From contig NBAY01000012.1 in assembly GCA_002794775.1 (NCBI GenBank), positions 67,001 through 131,000 of the forward strand: a DNA stretch of 64,000 nt, in the 5' to 3' direction. The stretch's first letter is position 1; every line of letters starts with the position of its first letter. The notes under the pieces were generated by a model. That model saw only the letters and a program-made list of their open reading frames with translations, did not search any database and was not told where the DNA came from. This stretch comes from Porodaedalea pini. Lineage: Eukaryota; Basidiomycota; Agaricomycetes; Hymenochaetales; Hymenochaetaceae. A program made the translations under genes and the position numbers. This document shows positions 35,001 to 47,400 of this stretch, piece after piece.

Positions 35001-36695
35001 TGTTCGCCGTCGCCATCCTCGGAGGTTATTGCTCAATGCGAGGCTGCGGGAAGTCGAATTCGTTCGGAGCGCTTGAATAGAACCTCGGTTTTGAGGGGTT
35101 GGTACGAAAATACGGCTCACGATTTGATTGCGATAAGCCGTCGAAAATTGAGGGACTCCGCTCAAGCCGACTCGTGAAATACCTGCTTACAGAACATTTC
35201 AGTGCTGACGCACGACTCCGTTCGTGGATTGGCTTGTGCAAAACGAAGATCAAACGAACGAGAGCATGTGTCTCGGATTGAACATGTTGAAGGGGACAAC
35301 ACAAGAGGGTACAGACCTACGAGTGCACGCACACGAGTATGTGGAGCAGAAGACAAATCATCGATTGAGACTTGACCAAAAAGAATTATCCCAATCGTGC
35401 TTAGGGATAATTCTCCGGTTGAAGAACAGACCCGACTGTCGAACGTGCCACGCATGTGAATGTTCCGTATTATTCTAGCAGATATCTTGTGAGTTGATGT
35501 ATACGTCATGGGATGAAGGGACGCGCACGATGCCACTATCTCTAGTGCGAGAAGCAACACTGAAGTTTGTCCAATGACTGTGAGTTCAAAAGAACGCCCG
35601 CTATGAGCAACTTGTCCAAACCTTGCAAGTAGTTAAAATAGAATACGGACACGGTTCTGTATGCTCTAGGAGTACGATACACCTAAGTCATATAGAAGTG
35701 CAGTGCATCTCACTACCAATACATTGATCCCTTTTTTAAATGACCTTCTGAAGTTCCTATGCAGTCCTTCTTCGCGACGATCGTAACATTCGAGTCGGCA
35801 AGTAAAGTACCCAGAGTCGACCCTCGGCGTCAGAACGAGTCTTCCAGCAGTTAGGAGTCCGGTTCATCGTAAGGGCGAGAGATGCGCAGGGACGAACAGG
35901 TGATGTTTCATCATCGCTATAGAAAACCGGTGACGAGCAACACAGTGAGCGATGAGTCGGTGCAAAGATTCCGCGAGCTCACCGACGCTCATGAGCGGGC
36001 ACCTCGTCAGTCCATGAGAAACCCACGCGTACGGACAAAAAGCATTCCTCCGGTCATTTGACAAGCCATTAATATTGTATTGCACGGAGCCCTGCCTGAT
36101 CAGATCCAGTTCAGTGAGAAAGAACCGAAGACGTCCGCATACGTAGCCTTCCTGGACGTAACCATCATCATCCCCAGATTTTCCCCTTCTCTTCCGCCGC
36201 GAACTATCGACAACGCACGTCATGCGCACAGGACACCGGTCGACGTGTTCAGTGAATGCTCTTCTCGGAAGCAAGTTGTTGAGCACGGTCAATGCTGTCA
36301 GTGGACCCGTGCAAGGCGTCGATATCCATTGCTCGCGGCACTTTCAACTGTCTACCGCCGCGAGTAGATCGCCCGGTCAAGTTTCGCATCTAGTCAAGAC
36401 AAGAAAAATCTATCGAATCTCGAAGCATCTGGAAACTGGCGAATAACATCATTCGTGCTTGTTCTCGACCGGTCGGAATTGAAAAAAATTGATGGTACAG
36501 AGTTCGACATACCTCACAGAAGCTAGCCCTCCGCTATCGCGGGCGTTCGGCCCTGATCTTTGTGACTTCCTTGAGTCATGGCTGCATCCTATATCATCTC
36601 TGAGCTCGAAGTGATTCGATCTCAAGCCGTCCCCGAGCCTTTCCTCCTATCTCACTGCTACGACTTGTCTGGCAAGACTCCAATCACATTGTGCT
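32072..36695. other. Gene-poor region between AMPK beta and the MFS cluster
   Basis: About 4.6 kb. The first part (32072-32600) is the AMPK beta promoter and 5' leader, pyrimidine-rich on the minus strand sense and containing a (GTCGTG)n-type microsatellite at about 32104-32130. Further on are a poly-G run near 34674-34686 and a perfect 11-bp inverted repeat at 35382-35414. No exon series that I would call a gene, and no transposase or reverse transcriptase motif, was seen. Confidence 0.45.
35382..35414. repeat. Perfect 11-bp inverted repeat
   Basis: AGAATTATCCC at 35382-35392 is matched by its exact reverse complement GGGATAATTCT at 35404-35414 with an 11-nt loop. It lies in non-coding DNA; the role is unknown. 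Confidence 0.85.
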
Positions 36696-38720
36696 ATGAC
36701 TGCAATGACCATTGGCGACCAACTTCACGAGCGTACCAAACTCCTGGACGATTCAACAGATGACACTTGCAGTACTGATGATGAAGGGCTACTTTCCTCA
36801 TCATCCAGCTCGGCGACACTATGCACAGAATCGGCCAAACCGATGTCCTTCCCTTGGCGCGCAGTCATCGTAATCTTGATGCTGAATGCCGTCCAACCTT
36901 TGGCCTTCGAGCTTGTCTTCCCTTTTATAAGTACGTAGCTTCCGTCTCCCCTATATGTTAATCCAGCTAATACGTGCTTTCAATCTTGCCTACTAGATCA
37001 AATGGTGTTAGAGATTGGCGTTGTCGATGACCCAGAGCGAGTCGGCTTCTATTCCGGAATCATCGAGTCACTCTTTGCTGTCATGAGCTTTATATTCGGT
37101 GAGCTTAACGAGTTTGGGATCGCATCTCATTTCTGATCTTGCTTACAGTCATTCCGTGCTCTTTCATCTCGGATCACTACGGACGAAAGCCCGTTGTGCT
37201 CATCTCAATCGCCGTCTTAGCGCTGTCTACTGCCCTTTTCGGATTTAGCAAAAGCTATTGGTTCATGATCGCTACTCGTGCAATGGGAGGCGTCTCCGCG
37301 GCAAGTTGGAGGTATATATATTTGCTTGTTTAACCCGTGGCCAGCGGTACATTGACTTTCTTCCTTAGCACAATGAAGGTTATGCTGGGCGAGCTGACAG
37401 ACAGGTCCAACCAAGGAAAGGCATTCGCGGTTTTTGGAGTAAGTCAACTTCGTTCTCACCAGGTATCTCAATTGCTAATAGCAAGAATAGGCAACCTACA
37501 AAGTCGGTCAGATACTCGGCCAGCCAGTCGGTGGTTTGTTATCGCACCCGGAGCGTAACTTCTCCATGTTCAACAACCGATTCTGGAAAACCTATCCATA
37601 CGCGTTCCCTTGCCTGTTTTCCGCATCCTTTGCTTTGCTTGCGGTTGTCGCCGGATCTTTCACTCTCAATGAGGTCGGTTTCTTATATGTCTATGCCCCT
37701 TTGCTTACGCTAAGCAAAATGTTTGGACTTAGACAAATCCGAAAATAAGTCGAAAGAAGGGAAAGAAGAGCTGCTACGGTTCTCTGGCTTCGGATGATAT
37801 TGAGGGTCTTTCGATGAAGGCCAAACCATCCGCGTCGTGGTGTTCCATTCTCACTCCCCATGTAACTTCGGTCTTGACAAGTCTGTTCTCAATGACCATC
37901 GCGTCTGAAGCATTATTTGCCCTGTGAGTCTGCTCTCGAGAAACATGAATACATGTATTAACAGCTTTTAAAGATACCCGCTATTTGCTTTTACACCTGT
38001 CGAGTATGGCGGCTTGGGCTGCAGCGAAGCCGCCATCGGCGCGCACATGGCAGTCCGATCCTTTATCTGCATCCTGCTTATGTTCCTTTTTGCGCCCGTA
38101 CAAAGTCGATTCGGCACACTGCGCACCTACCAGATCTCCATGCTGATCTGGCCATTTGGCATCCTGTTCTTCCCCATCCTAAACTTGTTAAAAAGATGGG
38201 ATGTGAGTGAGGTTGTGATGGATGTTGCGTTGTGCACGTTCTTTGTCGTGTGGGGCCTCGCGAATCTTTCTTGGCGTGAGTCTGACTGATATGATACTGC
38301 ATGATGTCTTGCTCAAGCTAAATATTCTACAGCGGCCTCTTCTATTTTGATCAATGACGCTGCGCCATCCGCAGATTCACTTGCAGCGATGAATGTGAGT
38401 GAGCACGATCGTCATAGGATTACATGCTAATAATCGTACCTCAGGGCATTTCGCAAATGGCCATAGTCTTCCCGCAAGCTATCTCCCCTGCGTTTGTAAC
38501 TTCTATGTTCGCATGGTCGATCTCCAGTGATATACTCGGGGGTTATCTCATCTGGATCATCCTCTTCGCAATAAGTAAGCGACGTTTTTCTCGTGAAAGC
38601 ACCGCAGTCTAAATATTATTTTAGTCTCCGTAGCGTGCCTTCAGTGTTTGACGCTTACAGAGTCAACGCACGACTGGAGAGAGGACTATAAAAGCCAGCT
38701 GTCTGAGCCGGCGGCCTAGA
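36696..38720 (+). CDS. MFS transporter, paralogue 1 (DHA1/ZIFL-like)
   Basis: A 12-helix major facilitator. The ATG at 36696 (or 36705) opens an acidic Ser-rich cytosolic leader. The first helix reads WRAVIVILMLNAVQPLAFEL. The loop between helices 2 and 3 has the MFS motif A variant SDHYGRKPVVLIS. Other family-like parts are DDPERVGFYSGIIESLFAVM, STMKVMLGELTDRSNQGKAF, GQILGQPVGGLLSHPERNF and, after a basic central loop, ALYPLFAFTPVEYGGLGCSE. The last exon ends VACLQCLTLTESTHDWRED.. at the TAG at 38718-38720. About eight short introns are needed. Substrate is unknown; relatives export organic ions or zinc chelates. It is a tandem paralogue of the next gene, 373 bp downstream. Confidence 0.9.
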
Positions 38721-39093
38721 TGATAACCCGTTGAGAAAAGCGAGGAGGAATTGACGAATTTCTTACGCACCACATTTATTGAAGTAGTTATTGTCGATAC
38801 TTGTATTTACTCATCTGTAGCATAAGTTTCCTTTCTTCGAGTGTTCTTTCCGTGTATAGTCCGTCGAAATTAAAATTAAAACGACCGGAATTGCCCCTTT
38901 GGCGCTTATCTTAGGCCCTGCAGGCGCCTAAGGTAAATTTCTTATTAAACATCGGTTCCGACGGGATCAATTAGGCGCCCATGTAAATTTACACACGTAA
39001 GACTCGGATTCGTATATTTTATTCGAGTCACTCGGCGGAGCTTGTACGAGCTCAGGGCCAGACACTTCTTGCTCTAAACCACCAGGTTGGCAA
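38721..39093. promoter_or_regulatory. Spacer between MFS paralogues with hairpin and direct repeats
   Basis: 373 bases. It contains an 11-bp near-perfect inverted repeat at 38907-38937 (one G-T pair, loop CCTGCAGGC containing a palindrome), and a direct repeat GGCGCC-(3 to 4 nt)-GTAAATTT at 38923-38940 and 38974-38990. By position it holds the 3' end of paralogue 1 and the promoter of paralogue 2. Confidence 0.7.
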
Positions 39094-41190
39094 ATGGCAG
39101 GGGTTAAGGGTATGTCAGGCAGCGTCGACGACGAGCGTACGGTCTTATTGGCGGTTGACCCGTCGCTCCGCACGTCGAGAGGCCCAGACGACGAAGAGCG
39201 AGAGCTGAGCGGAAGCTCAAATTCTGCTATGCAGTACGACGAGTCAACGAGAAATGGTAGGGCCAAGGAGAATCCTTTCCCCTGGCGCTTTGTGATCTCT
39301 GTCTATGTCTTGGCCTGCGTCTCCCCACTTGGGTTTGAGTTGATCTTCCCCTTTGTGAGTGAGTAGAAGACGCATACAGTTTCCGTGTTTGCTTCTGCTG
39401 AAACAGTACCGAAAATTTAGACCAGATGATTCTGGAGAATGGGATCACAGACGACCCCGAACGTGTGGGATTCTACTCGGGTCTCATTGAGTCGATATTC
39501 GCGTTCATGAGCTTCCTCTCTAGTGCGTCTGCCTGACAAATCCATGCTGAATTATTGTTGTTCACGATATCGTTTTAAAACCTAGTCATGCCGTGTTCCT
39601 ACTTATCCGACCATCTTGGTCGCAGGCCCGTTATCCTCGCAGGTACCTTCGGACTGGCGATCTCCATCGGACTGTTTGGTATGGCCAAGTCGTACTGGTT
39701 TATGCTCATAACACGATTGATCGGTGGTACCGTGGGAGGAACAAATGCGTAAGTCAAATCTCTGCACTCTTCTAACCCCTTTTCTCGTACCCTTCAACTT
39801 GCTTGTTTGACACTGGCAGGACGATGAAGGTTATGCTGACTGAAGCGACCGAAAAGTCTCAACAAGGACTTGCGTTTTCTGGGTTTGTTGTGAGTCGTCT
39901 TCACTCAGTTCCTGGACTTTGAACATCGATAAACCTGGCCTACAGATAGCATACAGAATGGGTCAGATTATCGGGCAACCTATGGGAGGCTTGCTCTCTC
40001 ATCCTGAAAGAAATTTTGCGCTATTTGATACGCCTTTCTGGCACGAATATCCCTTCGCGTTACCGTGCTTCATTGCCTCGGCATTCGCCATCTGTGCGGT
40101 CATCTTCGCCTGTTTCGTCGTACAGGAGGTCACCTTAAATCATTCTCATTATCTTCCTACGTGGTGCTCATATCATGATATCTAGACCTTGCCTTCACTC
40201 CGCAAGAAGAAAAGACGATCCAATTATGGGACTGTCACTCCGTCTGATCCCGTAGACCCAGTTGCTGCTGGATCCTCGAAGCGAATACGGCCTTCGGTGC
40301 GCTCCGTGCTGACCCCGCAGGTCGTCGGGGCTTTAATCAGCAGTTCTTTCCTCGCATTTTCTTCAGAAATGATATTTGCCTTGTCAGTTCACTATTCAAC
40401 AATTGGTAACATATTGTATCATAACTAATCCCTTCGCCATACAATTCAGGTATCCTCTGTTTGCATTCACGCCCATCGCATCGGGCGGGCTCGGGCTCCG
40501 GGAGGTGCAGATTGGCGCGCAGCTGGGCTTCCGCTCCATCAGCAACGTCCTCGTCATCCTCTTTTATGCACCACTTGAGCGCCGTATTGGAACAATGCAG
40601 ATGCACAAACTCACGATGTCCTTCTGGCCCTTATCCATCGTGTTCTTCCCGCTGCTAAATGCGCTAGCGCGTTTTGGCTGGGAAGGATCATGGGCGTTCC
40701 AAGCACTTCTTGGGCTGTTCTTCACGGTGTGGAGCTTTGCATGCCTCTCGTGGAGTGAGTGTTTTGCCTGCATTTGGAGTCGATCGTTAGTTAGTCTAAC
40801 AATCATGTTCACAGCCGCAATATACGTCGTCATGAATAACTCGACGCCATCTGCTGAAGCGCTCTCTGTCGTTAATGTACGTAGCTCATACATGAACATG
40901 CAATTTGCAATGACTTGCTCATTTTTTTCCTGCCTGTGTCTGCCAACGTCTCGTTATAGGGCGTGGGACAAATGGCACTGACCCTCCCAATGGCGTTTGC
41001 CCCGGGATTCATAACCACCCTCTTCGCATTCTCTATAAGACACGAAGCCATATTGCATGGGAACCTTGTATATGTGATCCAATTGGTGATCGGCCTTGCC
41101 GGTGCGGTTCACAGCCTCGCATTGACAGAGGCGACACATGATTGGCGCGCGGATGCAAAAGATGAGGATGGAGAAGAGGAGGAGAATTGA
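39094..41190 (+). CDS. MFS transporter, paralogue 2 (DHA1/ZIFL-like)
   Basis: Clearly a duplicate of the preceding transporter. Shared blocks include the first helix (FVISVYVLACVSPLGFELIF), NQMILENGITDDPERVGFYS, motif A SDHLGRRPVILAG, TMKVMLTEATEKSQQGLAFS, GQIIGQPMGGLLSHPERNF, LYPLFAFTPIASGGLGLREV and the final LALTEATHDWRADAK. Intron positions also appear to match, for example after IFPF and before TMKVML. The start ATG is at 39094 and the stop at 41188-41190 after an acidic EDGEEEEN tail. The cytosolic leader and the central loop (KKKRRSNYGTVTPSD) differ most from paralogue 1, as expected if regulation or substrate has diverged. Substrate is unknown. Confidence 0.9.
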
Positions 41191-41935
41191 CTTGGGAGTT
41201 CATCACGGACATTCGTTAGAGTTACTCGATGGACTAAAATGAAAAGTTGAGTTTATGACTTATGATCACAATAGGGCACACACAGATGGAGATAGGCCTT
41301 TCAGGGCCTCTTGATGTGCAAAAGAAGCATTTTCTGGACTTGGTGGACAGTTCCAGCTTTGAAGTAATGCTAGATCTATTTAATTTTGCTGCTGGTATGA
41401 TCCGGTACAGCTAGAAACTACAACATGAACATTGGGGGCTATATGGCAAAGTGGACAAAGCTGCCCAATCCTGGGAAAGTGGTGTAGTTAGATGTCTTTG
41501 GTTCAAACCCCTGCCTGGCAGGTGGACAACTGATTATCATGCAGCTCACTTATGTACGCCCCCAAATCCCAATCCTCACAGGTGCCCAGACCTGTCCAGC
41601 TACCATGGGATCCAGCTGTTCGCGGCTGGGATCCTTTTTCACATACTACGATTGGACCAGCCTCTCCCTACTACATCTTCCGCATCTGAATATTTACTCT
41701 CTCCGCAGCTTTGGAATACACTCATAAACTCCGGTACTATACTGTAGCAATGCTGATACTGCTTTCGTACTTGTAGTCTGATGCGATGAATAAGAAAACG
41801 AGAAAGAGAAACGCGTGTCTCCTAGTATGTAGAGATGTGCTTGAAGAAGTAACGATCGGCAGTGATCGACATCATGCACATAAATAGAATAGGTAGTTAG
41901 ACTGAGTCATAACCTGACTTGTTACTACCAATACC
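41191..41935. other. Intergenic region with tRNA-like A and B boxes
   Basis: 745 bases between two plus-strand transporter genes. An A-box match (TGGCAAAGTGG, 41444-41454) is followed 45 nt later by a B-box match (GGTTCAAACCC, 41500-41510), the spacing of a tRNA or tRNA-derived SINE head. The flanks do not pair as an acceptor stem, so it is not an intact tRNA gene. Confidence 0.4.
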
Positions 41936-43952
41936 ATGTCTGAGCTTTCGACAGAACTCGAGCGTGCAGTTCATGTACCACTGCCTCCCTCGGTATCATC
42001 TCTCAGTATCAACGAGATCGAAGGGTCCTCAGCTGAGGGAGAGTATGAGCTGCGAGACCTTGGTTTAATTGATTTTCGGAGTCGGACTGCTACGTCTGTC
42101 GAGAGTCTGCCTCGACGAAACGTTTCATCGCTTGCACCTACGGACAGCGGATTCAAGGCCTGGTCATTTGTAAGACTTGGCTTCAACTTATTCAACTTTC
42201 TAAAAATGACTATCCATTTCGTACCCAGTTGGCGGCATCGTTCGTGATCGAGGCAGTTGTATGGGCCTTCCCTACCTCGTTCGGCGTGTTGCTCAGCGCA
42301 TACATGCGGGAGACCAAACTCACGTCACAACCAAATGCTTCGGAAATCCTCCCTCTTATAGGGACATTCTCATCTGGTATTATTTACTGCTCAGGTGGAT
42401 TTGCATCATCTTTGTAGTACACGTCGCGATAGACACTGACAACCACAAACTAGGCCCGTTCATCTATCCCTTCTTGCATCGCTACCCTAAACGTAGACGT
42501 ACCTGTATTTACGTTGGCCTCCTGTTGTGCTGTGCCAGTTTATTTGGCGCCAGCTATGCGACAAAGGCAAGCTGGTGTCGGAGTGTTTAACCGCGCGAAT
42601 CCCTTGACACTAGCTCTAGGTGCGAGATCTATTGATCTTGCAAGGCTTTCTTTATGCCATTGGAGGATGTAAGCATACTTCTAATACGGTCCGATGCTGT
42701 CTGCCATACTGCTCGTCGAAAAGCATTGCTGTATGCTCCTTGCATCTCATTCATGTCAGAATGGTTTGTGCGAAAACGCGGTCTTGCTAACGGAGTAATG
42801 TTTGCCGGTAAGTGTTACAGTTATCGTCGTGACACTTAAACTCAGGAGGCTGTTTCTTACCGCCACATAGGAACTGCCGTTGGAGGGTTATTGCTTCCGC
42901 TCATTTTGCCTATCCTCGTGAACTCGTTTGGTCCATCTAAAACCCTCAGGATCCTCTCGCTCGCAGTTCTCGTACTCATCCTACCTGGCATACCGTTCCT
43001 TCGACCACGACTTCCTGAAAATCGCATTCATGCACCCGAGTCTCGGTCAGAAGCCGAACATGGAAGATACCAAGCATGGATGTGCAATCCGTCATTCATG
43101 CTCTACGTGCTTGCGAATACGTTGCAAGGTTTTGCATACTTCTTGCCATTACTCTGGCTTCCGAGTAAGTCTTTCGCCCTGTTTCTATTTTATTTTATTG
43201 CCATTTCAGTGTAAACATTTCATATTTTCAGCTTTCGCAAGTGAGCTCAATCTGAGCGATACCGAGTCCTCTCTGACGGTGGCCCTCTTGAACGGTAAAT
43301 AGCTGATCTATGTTATGTCCGTATTTATTCTGATGGCTTATAATATGCAGGTGCTTCTGTCTTGAGTCGAGTAGGAATGGGTGTACTTTCGGACAAGTTC
43401 AGCCCATGGATCCTCGCTTTGGCGACAACGCTCTGCACTTCTCTTGCGACATTCGTGCTCTGGGGCGTCCTCTCGCGGAACTTAGCCGGAGTTCTTGCAT
43501 TCGGGATCTCATACGGTGCCCTGGCGGGGGGTTGGTCAAGCCTCTTTACTGGCTTCGTCCGACCGATTGCAAGTATGTATTGAAGCACATCACTTATCGC
43601 CATTTCGTTTTGATATCGCTAATCGGACACTCTACGTTGCTTAGAGGATAATCCTACACTTTCGACGACACTCTTTGGCATTCTCATGCTATCTCGTGGA
43701 CTTGGGAATATTTTATCCACTTTCATTTCGACTGCCCTGTCAGATATAAACCTTGGATCTACTGCAACGGGGAACACGATAAGCTCATCGTACTCATCGG
43801 ACCACCCCAGCCTGGGATTCAACGTAGCGGACGGTCGTTACACGAAGATGATCGTGTATGTCGGGACATGCTTCGCCGGGGTTGGTGTCATTGCAGTACT
43901 TGGCTGGGGACTAGATGTATACGGAACACGGTTGCGCCGGAGGGTAAGGTAG
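41936..43952 (+). CDS. MFS transporter, monocarboxylate-transporter-like
   Basis: A second MFS subfamily, unlike the two upstream. The ATG at 41936 begins a ~75-residue cytosolic leader ending SGFKAWSF. The first helix AASFVIEAVVWAFPTSFGVL resembles the fungal MCT-like group (often carboxylate or riboflavin transporters; substrate unknown here). Later blocks are FLYAIGGSLLYAPCISFMSE, RKRGLANGVMFAGTAVGGLL, LSRVGMGVLSDKFSPWILAL and SYGALAGGWSSLFTGFVRPI. The last exon ends at the TAG at 43950-43952. One intron (42567-42619) has a GC donor (AAAG|GCAAGC) with a normal TAG acceptor; only this choice joins YATK to the frame of LILLQGFLYAIGG's exon. Other introns are GT-AG. Confidence 0.88.
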
Positions 43953-44473
43953 CGAGTGAAGTATTGTACCAAACATTACAATCAATAGAGTCCACTGCAC
44001 GATCTTAGACGTTATATCAAAGGCGTTCTTCGAGCGCATTAGCAGGATGGAGTCTGCACCCGTATTCATCGCCCCATGGGATCTTTGTCGGAACTGCATG
44101 ACTAGCATTTTTTTTGTGCCAAGTGGCATGCACACGAGCGGGATCGCGAACCTGTCCGAAGAAAAAAGTAGCCATAGGCCCGTAGCAACAGTTTGTCCGG
44201 CCTCCCCTCCCCCCGCGGCGCGGCACCTATGGGCGGGGAGAAAGATCAGTGTACTTCTTCTGCGTATCTGCGTGTCAAATTATAGTTATTTCGCGTGCAG
44301 ACCTGATGGAGGCGAACTATCGTAGTGCACCCGATACATCAAGTGGGATTACAACAGTCGGGTATAGACAAGCTAGCAAGCATGTTACTTTCGAAGAAGT
44401 CCCAAATTTAAATTCCACAATAATTGCTTTCCTTTCCCCCGACATCCAGCCACGGTCTATGCCTATGCGGAAG
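43953..44473. other. Convergent intergenic region
   Basis: 521 bases between converging genes, expected to hold two 3' UTRs. Nothing else was recognised. Confidence 0.4.
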
Positions 44474-47400
44474 CTAAGAGGAGGGACGCATAGCCTTCGC
44501 TGCAATGTTGTCGCTCGTCGGTATTACCGGCGCACTCCCTGCGGAAGGTACGATGTGTTGACTTGCGCGGATGATTTGCAGCTCTTCTAGGAGAGTCTCG
44601 TGGCGGAAGGCGAGGCGGGTGTCTGGTACATTCGTCTGTACAGGTAATTGGGACAGAGGCATTGTCAACCTGGGTTTCATGCACAAGTAGAGTAAGAAAA
44701 GAAGGGCGGACCTTGTTAATGTCATTTCCTGCCGAGCCTGGAAGATACCACTTCTGACCGAGCCAGTGTCGTTTCACCTCCATCTCGAAGCCGCTCTGGA
44801 TGACGGAGTTGCGAGCCAGCTCGGCGAGAGACGATTGCGGAAATTTGTATATCTGAGAATGTAGGCATAAGAGGCTGACCGGAAGGGTGAACATATAGCA
44901 ATGGGCATACATGAGCAGCAACGCTGTATTCTTCAAGAAGCGGTTCCTGCGCAATCGAGCCACCTCAGTACATCATAATCACTCCGATTACATTATCAAG
45001 GCTTACCTTTGTGAAGTGGAACTGTAGCGGGTCGTCCGTACTCAGGCTCACGTTTAGACCGACCTTGAAGAAGTCTGGGAACGGGTTCCGCTCGTACGTA
45101 AGGAACAGCGAATTGTTGCTAAGCGGGCTCATCGCGATCCCGATCTGCTTCAGATAGAAGAGGTACTGCAGTGCGGGTACCTTGCGCAGCAGGATGCCAT
45201 GTGAGATAGAATGCGAGGTCAGGAAGGCCGAGGTAAGATGGTCCGGGTCGCCTGCTTCACCGCAATGCGGACGTAGAACAAGGGTATCTAGGCCGATATC
45301 AGAACAAATGATCGAATCTAGGAGAAGCGCTTACTAAATCCGCGCGAACGCCTCCAATTGTTAAGACTCGTCATATTAGCATATAGATAGTAAATCCTGT
45401 AGCGCCCTTAGCACGAACTTGCAGTTGAGGTTCTTAATGAGCCTGCTCACCAGTATGAGTACGGAGGCGACTGGTCCGCATCCCAAACGCGCGGGAAAGG
45501 GAACTTGCGGTGAATGCGCCGCTCAGGCTTTGACTCGTCATCGACACTGTCGAAACCGATGACGCGCTGGAGGAAGACGTGTAGCTCTGGATGTGTGCGC
45601 GGATCCTTCGTGACTTCAAAGAGAGGCTCGAAGACATCTGATCACAGCAGCATAGGTCTTTATTGAGAAAGCAAGAGGAGGCGAAGAAACTCACTTCTGA
45701 TGACGTCCTCAAAATTCTTCACGGACCCATTCTGCTTGAAGAGATCGTACAGACGTGGGACCTGGACGAGCCAGCGGACGTTGTGCGAGTAGAGCTTGTT
45801 TCTAATCACCCACTTTGCGAGCTTATCCCACTCATTGGCGTTCCGACCATAGATGCTGATTCGCCATTCACCATTCTGCTCTTCGCATGGGTCATTGGCT
45901 TCAATCCTCGTGATTTCGGGAAGATTTACCTGGTATTTGCTCTGCTCAAGGTCATTCATCACCTCTGAGGAGTATAGATTCAGATTTGATATACCACGCT
46001 CATAATCTGGAGAAATTGCCTTTTGTCAACTCAGCTAGGTACCTCCCTTCAATGAAGTTGTCCGTCTTGAGGAAAATCTCCCGCAGGCGTGACTCCCCAA
46101 TCGGATTGTACTTCAGGTTGAATTTGTCGAAGCGGTGGAAAGAGTCCGAGTGCGCGTGCATATCGAGCGTGTCGATCGACAGGTCGTAAGCCGAGAGGTT
46201 TAGGGACTCGAATACTTCAGCGAGCGTTAGCTTCTGACCATCTCGGATGATCACCTTGTCCTAATGCGACATAAGCATTTAACGTCACACGCAGAGACTA
46301 CGAGGACTGACATTCGGAGAACGCTTCATTTTCGACTTGATGAAGCGCAGAAGATGTTTCTGATTCATGCTGCTTGAGTGATGAACATGAGTGTCGACTT
46401 TTCGGACATTGTAGAAGTCACTACACGATAGTCAGAATCGATACATACTTAAAGAAGATATGGACTAACCGGTGAGGCACTTTCTGAAGAATGGAGAAGT
46501 TTAGTATTCTATAGAATATCCCCGCCTTACATCGATAACGCACCTTCATGTCTGCGATCTCTTGATACTCGTTGACAAGACTGTACATTGACCATTTGCT
46601 GGCCAGGTACTTTAAGCGGCGGAAAGCGAAGCTTTTAGTCGGTCCGTCAGAGATAACGCCCAATACGAAATCAAGGTCCATGTAATATTCCTTGATGGAA
46701 GGAACCTCAAATAATGGACTTTTATTTTTGCCTGGGATTTTGAAAGCACAAATGACTCGTATAGCAAAAAAAAAAAAACCTGCCTAGGACTTACTATTCA
46801 CGTCTTCGTAGATTTGGAACACGCCTTTGTCATCAAGCTCGAATCCACGACCGTCCTCTGAGGGAATTTTACATTTCGAAAAATCAAAACCCTCGTCGGT
46901 ATGCTCTAAAGAGTCCGGTACAGCTGGCTTCTTATCCTTCCAGTGCCAGTGTCGGGGAGGGGGTTTCGGGTAAATCTTCCAAGGGGCGAATTCTCTTTCG
47001 GGTGGTCCTAGATCTGTGTTACCTGACTCTGGACGGACGCCAACAACGTCTTGAAGATGCTCGTCAATCCTTGTGAATAGTTCATCGTGGTCGCGTGGGT
47101 TATCACCGAGCCTTTGTCGCGATAGCCGCATGTATTTATCACGGAGTTCGAGACATTTCTGAAGAGATTGATATAGGTTTTGCAGCTCATGAGTGAGAGT
47201 GCTGTCTGTTAACAAATGAGCATTTCTTTGATCACTGAAAATCAAATGGCTGACATCCGACTGCTCCTACGTGGCTCTCTACCTTCACTTCACTTTCGTC
47301 GTCTGGTGCAAGATGCAGCGTAGCGAGACCATCCGTAAGCTGATGGGCCTGGCCGGGTAGAATGTGCGGGGAGACTCCGGGTGATACTCGCTCATTGATA

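Noticed and set aside
46767..46780. Poly-A run, possible retroposed cDNA end
   Set aside because: It lies inside an AMP deaminase intron with no inserted gene copy beside it.
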